Source of the DNA: an uncultured Candidatus Nemicrothrix sp.
GTDB lineage: Bacteria > Actinomycetota > Acidimicrobiia > Acidimicrobiales > UBA8592
Reading direction: 5' to 3'
DNA length: 10,482 nt
Assembly (NCBI GenBank): GCA_913046155.1
Contig: CAJWRY010000052.1
Span: 1-10,482 of the forward strand
Positions 1-5,820 of the stretch are shown here, one piece after another. The position numbers and the translations under genes were made by a program. The notes beneath the pieces are model-generated. The model worked only from the letters and a program-made list of their open reading frames with translations. It did not search any database and was not told the origin of the DNA. Positions within the stretch are counted from its first letter, which is position 1. Every line of letters begins with the position of its first letter.

Positions 1-778
1 TGTGATGTACGAAGTAGCCGGCAATGCTGCCCGGTCCAGCGTTGAGGTACTTGTAAGTGCACCATGAAGCAAAATCAATTCCCCAGTCGTGTAGTTCTAA
101 AGGAACATTTCCTACTGCATGAGCTAGATCTAAACCAAATGTGATTTCCTGACTTTTGAGTATCGGGGACATGGATGCAATGTCAAGGAACTGGCCGGTG
201 TAGTAATTCACTCCTCCTAGTAGCGCTAAGGAGATGTCTTTGTGATGGTGGAGCGTGCGTTCTAGGTCATCTGGTGTTAGGTGGTCTGGGTTCTCTGCTT
301 CGATAGTGATGACGTCTGTGTTTGGATTTCCGCCATGCCAGGCTACTTGAGCCGCAGCAGCGTATCTATCAGATGGAAATGCGTGGGGTTCAATGAGGAT
401 CTTTTGTCTTTCACTAGTTGGCCTGTAGAAGGAAGCCATTAACATATGCAGATTTGTAGTCAATGATCCCATTATGCCTGTTTCGGAAGGAAGACAACCG
501 ACAATGCTTGTCTGGAGCTCAGCAATACTTTCATCTAATCGGTACCATGCTTCTTCCCCATCGAAATGACCACTGACGCCCTTTTCCCCCCATTGGTCAA
601 GGGCCTCCTTTATCGCAGGTCGTGTTCTTTTGGGAAGTAACCCTAAGGAATTGCCGGCAAAATAGGCTTGGTCGGTGCCATCAGAGTGCTTGGGAATTTC
701 GAATTCATTTCGAAGTTTTGTAAGAGGTTCCCGTCCATCAAGTTCTTTAGCTTCGTCAAAGTCTAACGGCACTCCCAC
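1..778 (-). CDS. kynU: Kynureninase, 3' end cut by the window edge
   Basis: PLP-dependent cytosolic enzyme that cleaves L-kynurenine (or 3-hydroxykynurenine) to anthranilate (or 3-hydroxyanthranilate) and L-alanine in tryptophan catabolism. Reading the minus strand gives 259 residues, against roughly 410-460 for complete family members, so the C-terminal third or more is missing. Visible motifs: YFAGNSLGL (39-47) in the N-terminal substrate region, EPHAFPSDRYA (130-140), FGLDLAHAVGN (214-224) with the cofactor-contacting Asp217 and His220, and WCTYKYLNAGPG (239-250), where Lys243 is the Schiff-base lysine. The start is GTG at 778-776. It shares one base with the TAG stop of the CoA-transferase upstream (TAGTG) and has GGAG at 789-786, seven bases before it. 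The only other in-frame option nearby is GTG at 772, and an in-frame stop at 808-806 excludes anything further upstream. Family assignment is very secure; preference for kynurenine or the 3-hydroxy form cannot be told. Confidence 0.95.
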   Translation of the reverse strand, partial: MGVPLDFDEAKELDGREPLTKLRNEFEIPKHSDGTDQAYFAGNSLGLLPKRTRPAIKEALDQWGEKGVSGHFDGEEAWYRLDESIAELQTSIVGCLPSETGIMGSLTTNLHMLMASFYRPTSERQKILIEPHAFPSDRYAAAAQVAWHGGNPNTDVITIEAENPDHLTPDDLERTLHHHKDISLALLGGVNYYTGQFLDIASMSPILKSQEITFGLDLAHAVGNVPLELHDWGIDFASWCTYKYLNAGPGSIAGYFVHH

Positions 779-1992
779 TATGTGTCTCCGCTGATTATGA
801 CTTTGTCATTATTAAGTTGGTCTATTTCATTTTCGGACAGGCCAAGAGACTCCAAGATGCTTCGGTTGTGCTGCCCTAGAGTTGGCGCTACTAGGTCTAG
901 CGGTTCAGGAAAGTCAGAGAATCTGAGCGGATCACCGGGAATATGCACGTTTCCAAGAAGTGGATCAGTAACTTCTCGAACAGCTCCGCGCGACTCAAAA
1001 TATGGATGACCTATCGCATCATAGGGTGCAAGAACAGGTCCCGAAGGAACACGCGCCTCGGCAAGAATATCAAGAATCTCTTGATCGTTATCAAAGCTTT
1101 GCATCCAATCATGAATGATATTGTTTAAGTCATCACGATTCTTCATTCTTCCTTTAAGGTCGGCGAAACGCTCATCATGCAAAAGTTCTGGTTTCCCTAT
1201 CGCTTCCACAAAGCGTGGCCATTGCGCTTCCATGCATTGGATAACAATCCATTCTTGTGGCCCCTTGAAGGCACCCAGCGGGCTGTTAATTCTTGATAAA
1301 TGACCTGACCTTTTAGGCTTCCACCTCATCCCTGTTAAGGACGGGCCTTGTACTGCGAGTTCTTGAGAGTGAAATAAGGAATCAACCATAGCGATGTCTA
1401 GGAATTGGCCTTTCCCAGTTCGTTCTCTATGGAAAAGTGCGTACCCGATCGCAGCTACTGCATGCACTCCTGTCATGACATCAGCAATTGATTGACCGAC
1501 TGGCATAGGTGGTCCCTCGGGGTCCCCTGTCATGTACATAGTTCCGCTGAAAGCTTGAGCGATCATATCAAAGGCGGGTTTATCACTCATAGCGCTTTCT
1601 CTACCAAACCCTGAAATGGAAGCCATTATTAGTTGAGGATTGAGTTCCCTTAAAGCATCCCAATCTAACTTTCTTCTTTCAAGGACTCCCGGCCCATAAT
1701 TCTCGACAAAAACATCGGCTTTACCAATTAGTTTCAAAAGAATATCTTTACCTCTTGGCTCGTCAAAATTTATGCAGAGGCTTTTCTTTCCTCTGTTCTG
1801 TTGAACAAAATATCCACTTCTACCTTTCTCATTGATGATTGCGTAGTTGCGGGACGGGTCGCCTGAGGGAGCTTGTTCTATTTTGATGATGTCTGCACCC
1901 ATCTCAGCCATCATTCTTGTAACAGTGGGCCCAGCCAGATATTGAGTCATATCGATTACTTGTATTCCCTCAAGTATTCTGCGCTTTTCCAT
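778..1992 (-). CDS. Class III (CaiB/BaiF family) CoA-transferase
   Basis: 404 residues, the usual length for family III CoA-transferases (formyl-CoA transferase, CaiB, BaiF, succinyl-CoA:mesaconate types), which move CoA between carboxylic acids through an aspartyl-CoA anhydride. Visible: N-terminal VIDMTQYLAGP (12-22) and GADIIKIE (32-39); NRGKKSLCINF (66-76) of the CoA-binding region; FVENYGPGVLER (95-106); and SIADVMTGVHA (168-178), in which Asp171 aligns with the catalytic Asp (169 in formyl-CoA transferase and CaiB). HRERTGKGQFLDIAMVD (188-204) is also a family signature. The ATG at 1992 lies directly before the conserved N-terminal strand. No convincing Shine-Dalgarno precedes it (GGTCTCAT), so a leaderless message is possible. 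It is first in an operon with kynureninase and is divergent from the Rieske oxygenase. The acid substrate cannot be inferred from sequence; anthranilate or another aromatic acid is only a contextual guess. Confidence 0.9.
   Translation of the reverse strand: MEKRRILEGIQVIDMTQYLAGPTVTRMMAEMGADIIKIEQAPSGDPSRNYAIINEKGRSGYFVQQNRGKKSLCINFDEPRGKDILLKLIGKADVFVENYGPGVLERRKLDWDALRELNPQLIMASISGFGRESAMSDKPAFDMIAQAFSGTMYMTGDPEGPPMPVGQSIADVMTGVHAVAAIGYALFHRERTGKGQFLDIAMVDSLFHSQELAVQGPSLTGMRWKPKRSGHLSRINSPLGAFKGPQEWIVIQCMEAQWPRFVEAIGKPELLHDERFADLKGRMKNRDDLNNIIHDWMQSFDNDQEILDILAEARVPSGPVLAPYDAIGHPYFESRGAVREVTDPLLGNVHIPGDPLRFSDFPEPLDLVAPTLGQHNRSILESLGLSENEIDQLNNDKVIISGDT
786..789 (-). promoter_or_regulatory. 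Ribosome binding site that fixes the GTG start of kynureninase
   Basis: GGAG on the minus strand lies seven bases before GTG 778 and inside the last codons of the CoA-transferase gene. Its spacing favours GTG 778 over GTG 772 (13 bases away) and, with the one-base stop/start overlap, implies translational coupling of the two genes. Confidence 0.6.
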
Positions 1993-1999
1993 ATATGAG

Positions 2000-2005
2000 A
2001 CCGTA
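2000..2005 (-). promoter_or_regulatory. Possible -10 element (TACGGT) of a leaderless promoter for the CoA-transferase
   Basis: On the minus strand TACGGT fits the loose TAnnnT -10 pattern and is separated from the ATG at 1992 by seven bases, so transcription could begin at or near the start codon. This would explain the missing Shine-Dalgarno. A weak -35-like TTAGCA lies 18 bases further upstream (2029-2024). The match is loose and could be chance. Confidence 0.25.
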
Positions 2006-2057
2006 CCGTGCGACGACAGAAGGTGCTAAACCAAGAGTGTTGTGGCAATACCAAAAC

Positions 2058-2086
2058 TTCACAACTGGAGGGTTTCTAGCTATCAT
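2058..2086 (+). promoter_or_regulatory. Sigma70-like promoter for the Rieske operon
   Basis: TTCACA (2058-2063) and TATCAT (2081-2086) each match the -35/-10 consensus at five of six positions and are separated by exactly 17 bases. Transcription would start near 2093, leaving a leader of only about 11 bases that still contains the ribosome binding site. This lies within the 111-base divergent region 1993-2103, in which no gene is seen. Confidence 0.5.
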
Positions 2087-2094
2087 ATTTCAAG

Positions 2095-2099
2095 GGAGG
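2095..2099 (+). promoter_or_regulatory. Ribosome binding site of the Rieske oxygenase gene
   Basis: GGAGG within AAGGGAGGA lies four bases before ATG 2104, a strong but slightly close site. A second in-frame ATG at 2116 would be 16 bases away, so 2104 is preferred. Confidence 0.7.
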
Positions 2100-2103
2100 A
2101 AGC

Positions 2104-3438
2104 ATGACGGATGTAATGCATGAGAGAGAAAAAACTCAGGAAGATGCCGCTGCTCCTACTGGGAGAAAAGAAATAACAGCTGAACGATATTTGTCTCGTG
2201 ACATGCTTGACCAAGAATGGGAACATCTTTGGCCACGTACGTGGTTATATGCCGGTGTAGCTTCTGATGTTTCTGAACCGGGTGAGTATTTTGTTTTTAA
2301 TATTGGGCCCGAATCGATTTTGGTTTCACATACTGATGAAGGTGAAATATCTGCTTTCTATAATGCATGTCAACATAGAGGTGCCCGCATCATGGTTAAT
2401 GAACGTGGATGGATCAAAAATTTTGTGTGCCCTTACCATGGTTGGACGTACAGTCGTGACGGAGCGTTAACTGTTGTTCCAGATGAGAATCGATTCAGCC
2501 AAGGCATTGACTGTGATAAACAGTCGCTTATCCCAGTGCGGACTGAAATCTGGGCAGGCCTAGTTTGGATATGCATGGATGAGGATGCGCCATCTTTTGA
2601 TGAATACATCGGCCCGCTTAAGGAACAGATTGACCCTTATCGACTTGAGGATATGGTTTTAGCCCAAGATCAAACAGTTCACTTAGAATGCAATTGGAAG
2701 GCAGTGTTTGATAACTTTGGTGAGCTTTACCATGTAGAGCACATCCACCCTCAACATGCCTTAATCTTTGATTGCCCAACTAGTAGAGTCCGACTTTGGA
2801 AGCATGGACATACCAGTGTTTACATTGATGGATTTACGGTCAATACGCGGCTTCCGATCCCTGATGAACCTACGAAGTTAATGAAAAGTCAGTTGCTTTC
2901 ACTTGGCATGGATCCTGAAGAATATCGCGGAAGAGTCCTTGATATTCGTAAAGACGTACAAAAGAAAAGGCGGGATATGGGTCCTGATCTTGGGTATAAC
3001 TACGACCTTCTTTCAGACGAGGAACTCAGTGATATTTTCCAGCATAATATTTTCCCCAATATGCTTATAACGCTTCAACCCGATAAAGCGTTAATTATGA
3101 GAGCACGACCCCATCACAGCGACCCTAGTAAGTGCTACTGGGATAAAGTTACGCTTGTAATGCCACCGAGCGACAATGCGGAAATTGTAGCTGATTTGCA
3201 GTTTATGCCGAAATCCAAGCCTATCCCAGATGAGCGCCCTGATCGTGAGGAATTTACACAGGAAGATGTGATAGCTGGCAAAAAGACAATGGATATTACG
3301 GTTGACCAAGATGTTCATTTAATTCGCGATGTCCAAAATGGAATGCGATCACGTGGATTTTCGAAACAAGTTCTCAACGACGATGAAGCAAGGATTCAGC
3401 ATTACCACGATTGGTATTCGTGGTTTATGGGATTGTAA
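2104..3438 (+). CDS. Rieske non-heme iron oxygenase, alpha (catalytic) subunit
   Basis: 444 residues, normal for the ring-hydroxylating oxygenase alpha-subunit superfamily, which uses O2 and electrons from a reductase to hydroxylate or demethylate small molecules. The N-terminal Rieske domain binds the 2Fe-2S cluster through Cys89-x-His91 and Cys109-x2-His112 (CQHRGA and CPYHGWTY). The C-terminal catalytic domain has NWKAVFDNFGELYHVEHIHP (197-216): His210 and His215 align with the two iron-binding histidines and Glu207 with the bridging acidic residue. Asp403 in DQDVHLIRDVQNGMRSRGF (401-419) is the likely third iron ligand. Glu instead of the common Asp at the bridging position is reported for quaternary-amine oxygenases such as CntA. 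No beta subunit, ferredoxin or reductase gene is in the window, so electrons must come from elsewhere. It heads the operon with the EEP hydrolase and thioesterase. The substrate is unknown; an aromatic acid is suggested only by the kynureninase across the divergent promoter. Confidence 0.92.
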   Translation: MTDVMHEREKTQEDAAAPTGRKEITAERYLSRDMLDQEWEHLWPRTWLYAGVASDVSEPGEYFVFNIGPESILVSHTDEGEISAFYNACQHRGARIMVNERGWIKNFVCPYHGWTYSRDGALTVVPDENRFSQGIDCDKQSLIPVRTEIWAGLVWICMDEDAPSFDEYIGPLKEQIDPYRLEDMVLAQDQTVHLECNWKAVFDNFGELYHVEHIHPQHALIFDCPTSRVRLWKHGHTSVYIDGFTVNTRLPIPDEPTKLMKSQLLSLGMDPEEYRGRVLDIRKDVQKKRRDMGPDLGYNYDLLSDEELSDIFQHNIFPNMLITLQPDKALIMRARPHHSDPSKCYWDKVTLVMPPSDNAEIVADLQFMPKSKPIPDERPDREEFTQEDVIAGKKTMDITVDQDVHLIRDVQNGMRSRGFSKQVLNDDEARIQHYHDWYSWFMGL

Positions 3439-3455
3439 CTATTCCTAAATTTCGC

Positions 3456-4151
3456 ATGGAAAATCATTTCTCTTTTCTATCTTGGAATTTGGCCCTGCTT
3501 AACCGGTCAGCCCACGCCCCCCAACATTGGGAATTGTGCGACACTGAAGAGGTAGTTCGAGAACAAGTTATTGAATTATCTCCAGATATTGTTCTCTTTC
3601 AAGAACTACCGGGTTTGGTTCCTTATATTGAAACTCACAATATGATTCGGGCGAACCCGCAAAGCCACAGTGGGCACCTTGCTATTTTAATTTCTCAACG
3701 CTTATCAGAATTTGAAGTAACTATCACACCCCTTGAAGGGTTTGGTTTATCTGTGACCTTCATGGAAGTTGGCTTGACTGTGGCAAATATACATCTAGCA
3801 CCTGGGAAGGGAAATACTGAATTACGCCTGTCGCAATTAGCCGCCGTGATTGATTCTTCCCCAACCGAACGTATTGCAATCATTGGGGATACGAATACGA
3901 GGGCAAGTGAGATTACGAAAATTAAAGATTCAGGTTTAGGAGTTCCTGACCTTCCTGGCCCTACGTGGGATAGCTTCAGAAACCGATTTCATGTTGATAG
4001 TCCCCGATTCAAAGCATCATTTACGAGATGCATCAATCATCCTGATGTCAAGATTAGAGATCTACAAATCCTTGAAGGTAAGGTCATCAGGAGTGAAAAG
4101 AGCTTTCATATAAGTGACCACTTTGCCCTATTTGGACGTATGCAACTATGA
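3456..4151 (+). CDS. Endonuclease/exonuclease/phosphatase (EEP) family hydrolase
   Basis: 231 residues with the full set of motifs of the Mg2+-dependent EEP fold (DNase I, exonuclease III, TDP2, sphingomyelinase and related phosphodiesterases): SWNLAL (9-14, Asn11), LFQELPG (47-53, metal-binding Glu50), NIHLAPGKGN (111-120, His113), IIGDTNTR (142-149, Asp145/Asn147), TWDSF (170-174) and SDHFALF (220-226, Asp221/His222). The pattern SWN/FQE/GDTN/SDH resembles the TDP2-like branch, but many members act on small molecules or lipids. No signal peptide is evident, so it probably acts in the cytoplasm. ATG 3456 is chosen because the EEP fold begins directly after it. The frame is open back to TTG 3411, but that would overlap the Rieske gene. 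It starts 17 bases after the Rieske stop without a clear Shine-Dalgarno, and its stop overlaps the thioesterase start (ATGA), implying coupled translation. Substrate unknown. Confidence 0.85.
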   Translation: MENHFSFLSWNLALLNRSAHAPQHWELCDTEEVVREQVIELSPDIVLFQELPGLVPYIETHNMIRANPQSHSGHLAILISQRLSEFEVTITPLEGFGLSVTFMEVGLTVANIHLAPGKGNTELRLSQLAAVIDSSPTERIAIIGDTNTRASEITKIKDSGLGVPDLPGPTWDSFRNRFHVDSPRFKASFTRCINHPDVKIRDLQILEGKVIRSEKSFHISDHFALFGRMQL

Positions 4152-4813
4152 ACAGAGAACCTAATCCACACATCCACGAGAGCACTCAGTCTGAATTAGT
4201 AAATGAGTTAAGAAAACTAGTGTCATCTGTGAGAACTGCTGACTTTGATGAACGTATTAGTCAAGGGAAACCTTTGACTGACCTAATTCAACAAATACGA
4301 GCCATTCGAGAAGACCTTTCCTCCTATCAGGTGGGAGGAGAGAGAATGCAGGCTGGTTTGAGACCTCAAGAGCATTTCTTTCGGCCGGATACTGGAAAGG
4401 ATTACGATTTAAAAGGCTTGCAACCTCAAGAGTTTTTCCCGTACAGCCCAATCATAGGTCCACTAAACCCGATTGCTCCCCCATTTCAATTCACCATGGA
4501 GAATGAGGTCATGTATGCGACCGGAAGTTTTGACTCTCAGTATTGTGGCCCTCCTGAAGGTGTGCATGGAGGACACGTTGCGGCTCTTATGGATGAATTG
4601 CTTGGTGTTACCTGTGTGATGTGCGGTCATGGAGGATATACGGGAACATTATCTGTTCGCTACCTTTCACCAACCCCATTGGATATGGAATTATCAGGAA
4701 AGGCTTGGGTCGAAACGATTAATGGTCGAAAGGCAGTCATAGTGGGGGAATTACGGGCTGGCGATCGGGTTTGTGCGGAAGCTGAGGGCCTATTTATCAA
4801 ACCGAAGACATAG
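4148..4813 (+). CDS. PaaI-like hotdog-fold acyl-CoA thioesterase with N-terminal helical arm
   Basis: 221 residues. The C-terminal part, about 110-218, is a hotdog domain of the PaaI/THEM4 type that hydrolyses acyl- or aryl-CoA thioesters. PEGVHGGHVAALMDELLG (136-153) contains the HGG turn (140-142) and the acidic pair Asp149/Glu150 in the central helix, followed by TGTLSVRYLSPTPL (165-178). Residues 12-60 look helical and charged and have no motif I recognise; similar N-terminal arms occur in long PaaI-family proteins. Residues 70-78 and 90-98 are near copies (GLRPQEHFF and GLQPQEFFP), 20 residues apart. ATG 4148 overlaps the EEP stop as ATGA. An in-frame ATG at 4346 (Met67) has an ideal Shine-Dalgarno and would give a 155-residue protein of ordinary PaaI size, so start choice is uncertain. 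In context it could release a free acid from a CoA ester made by the CoA-transferase; this is inference. Confidence 0.85.
   Translation: MNREPNPHIHESTQSELVNELRKLVSSVRTADFDERISQGKPLTDLIQQIRAIREDLSSYQVGGERMQAGLRPQEHFFRPDTGKDYDLKGLQPQEFFPYSPIIGPLNPIAPPFQFTMENEVMYATGSFDSQYCGPPEGVHGGHVAALMDELLGVTCVMCGHGGYTGTLSVRYLSPTPLDMELSGKAWVETINGRKAVIVGELRAGDRVCAEAEGLFIKPKT
4334..4338 (+). promoter_or_regulatory. Internal Shine-Dalgarno before Met67 of the thioesterase
   Basis: GGAGG lies seven bases before the in-frame ATG at 4346, within a purine-rich stretch at 4333-4346. It is the best-spaced Shine-Dalgarno on the plus strand of the window, yet sits inside an open reading frame. It may mark the true start or a second start giving the bare hotdog domain. 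It may also be chance, because the same bases encode Gly-Gly-Glu-Arg. Confidence 0.4.
4363..4430 (+). repeat. Short in-frame repeat with 60-base period inside the thioesterase gene
   Basis: ACCTCAAGAG occurs at 4363 and again at 4423, exactly 60 bases apart, within the wider protein copies GLRPQEHFF and GLQPQEFFP. It lies in the linker between the helical arm and the hotdog domain. Only two copies are seen. Confidence 0.5.
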
Positions 4814-4824
4814 TTTCCCCCTCT

Positions 4825-4844
4825 TAGTTCAAATTATTGAATTA
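4825..4844. promoter_or_regulatory. Small A+T-rich dyad between thioesterase and dehydrogenase genes
   Basis: TAGTTCAA (4825-4832) and TTGAATTA (4837-4844) form inverted arms around ATTA, eight pairs in RNA with one G-U. There is no T-tract after it and the stem is weak, so it is not a good intrinsic terminator. It overlaps the -35-like part of the proposed dehydrogenase promoter and could be an operator. Nothing else is seen in the 56-base gap apart from that promoter. Confidence 0.25.
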
Positions 4845-4863
4845 GTGATTCTTGAAGTAGCGT
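4837..4863 (+). promoter_or_regulatory. Possible promoter of the short-chain dehydrogenase (TTGAAT-N15-TAGCGT)
   Basis: TTGAAT (4837-4842), 15 bases, then TAGCGT (4858-4863), with the ATG only six bases further on. The gene has no clear Shine-Dalgarno, so a leaderless or near-leaderless message would fit. The same arrangement precedes the EamA gene at 7624-7650. Spacing of 15 is short for a sigma70 promoter, so this remains tentative. Confidence 0.3.
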
Positions 4864-4869
4864 GTTCAT

Positions 4870-5820
4870 ATGGCTTCAAAATCTGGATGGACCTTTGACG
4901 ATGTTCCTGACCAAACTGGCAAGACGGCGATTATAACTGGAAGTAATTCAGGAATAGGTCTTGAAACTGCTCGGTTTCTTGTGATGCGTGGAGCTTCAGT
5001 GATCCTCGCAGTAAGGAATTCGATAAAAGGCGCCGAAGCCATGGATCAACTTACATCGTCTCAGCCAGGCAGTGAAGTTGAGGTAGCTCACCTGGATTTG
5101 GCAGACCTTTCTTCAATCGGAGACTTTGCTAATTGGTTTACAGATACCGGGCGGCCGTTAGATTATCTGATCAATAATGCGGGTGTGATGGGAATTCCCC
5201 GCACTACAACAGTTGATGGTTTTGAATTACAGTTTGGAACTAATCATCTTGGGCATTTCGCATTGACAGGTCGATTGATGGGGACGTTATTGGATAATCC
5301 AGGCAGCAGGATAGTTAATGTAGCGAGCAATGCCCACAGACAGGGTGTTTTGAATTTCTATGACTTACAATCAGAGCGACGATACGGAAAGATGCGGGCG
5401 TATGCTCAAAGCAAACTTGCAAACCTTGTGTTTACGACTGAACTTGATAGACGATTAAGGCGGGCTTCACGCTCAGATGTTCTTTCGGTGGCGGCTCATC
5501 CAGGCATGGCAGAGTCAAACATTGTTAAATTTCAACCTGAACTCACTGTTCATCGTTACGCCGAAAACATTTGGGGGAAGATAGGTCCTTTTATCTGCCA
5601 AACCGCTGCTGATGGCGCAATTCCAACATTGCGAGCAGCTACCGATCCCGAAGCTGAAGGTAGTGATTACTATGGGCCAAACCATCGATTACAAATTCGG
5701 GGACCCGCAGTGAAAGTTGAGGCGAAAAAAGCTGCGTATGATGTCCACGATGGTCGTGCTCTCTGGGAACAGAGCGTCGAACTTACAGGAGTTGACTTCT
5801 CAGTACTTGATGTGTTCTAG
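4870..5820 (+). CDS. Short-chain dehydrogenase/reductase, retinol-dehydrogenase/protochlorophyllide-reductase-like
   Basis: 316 residues, longer than the roughly 250 of classical SDRs and typical of the retinol dehydrogenase/WWOX/POR-like group. It oxidises or reduces an alcohol/carbonyl with a nicotinamide cofactor. Visible: the cofactor loop TGSNSGIG (23-30); Arg49 at the end of the second strand (LAVRN), which favours NADP(H); HLDLADL (74-80) with Asp76; NNAG (102-105); and the catalytic residues Asn125 (GTNHLGHF), Ser153 (VASNAH), Tyr178 and Lys182 (YAQSK). The region 210-316 is the variable substrate lid. No signal peptide or membrane segment is apparent. It follows the thioesterase after 56 bases, has no clear Shine-Dalgarno, and may have its own promoter. 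Its TAG stop overlaps the stop of the convergent phosphatase gene. Substrate unknown; a role in the same catabolic route as the Rieske enzyme is plausible but inferred. Confidence 0.9.
   Translation: MASKSGWTFDDVPDQTGKTAIITGSNSGIGLETARFLVMRGASVILAVRNSIKGAEAMDQLTSSQPGSEVEVAHLDLADLSSIGDFANWFTDTGRPLDYLINNAGVMGIPRTTTVDGFELQFGTNHLGHFALTGRLMGTLLDNPGSRIVNVASNAHRQGVLNFYDLQSERRYGKMRAYAQSKLANLVFTTELDRRLRRASRSDVLSVAAHPGMAESNIVKFQPELTVHRYAENIWGKIGPFICQTAADGAIPTLRAATDPEAEGSDYYGPNHRLQIRGPAVKVEAKKAAYDVHDGRALWEQSVELTGVDFSVLDVF
5817..5820. other. CTAG forming both stop codons of convergent genes
   Basis: The palindrome CTAG reads TAG on the plus strand (5818-5820, end of the dehydrogenase) and TAG on the minus strand (5819-5817, end of the histidine phosphatase). 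The two genes therefore overlap tail to tail by four bases, and no separate terminator fits between them. Confidence 0.9.

Noticed and set aside
3411..3455. Upstream extension of the EEP gene from TTG 3411 or GTG 3420
   Set aside because: It would overlap the end of the Rieske gene and add residues before the conserved first strand of the EEP fold; ATG 3456 fits the family better.
4825..4844. Intrinsic terminator after the thioesterase gene
   Set aside because: The stem is A+T-rich with one G-U pair and no T-tract follows; an operator or chance dyad is more likely.
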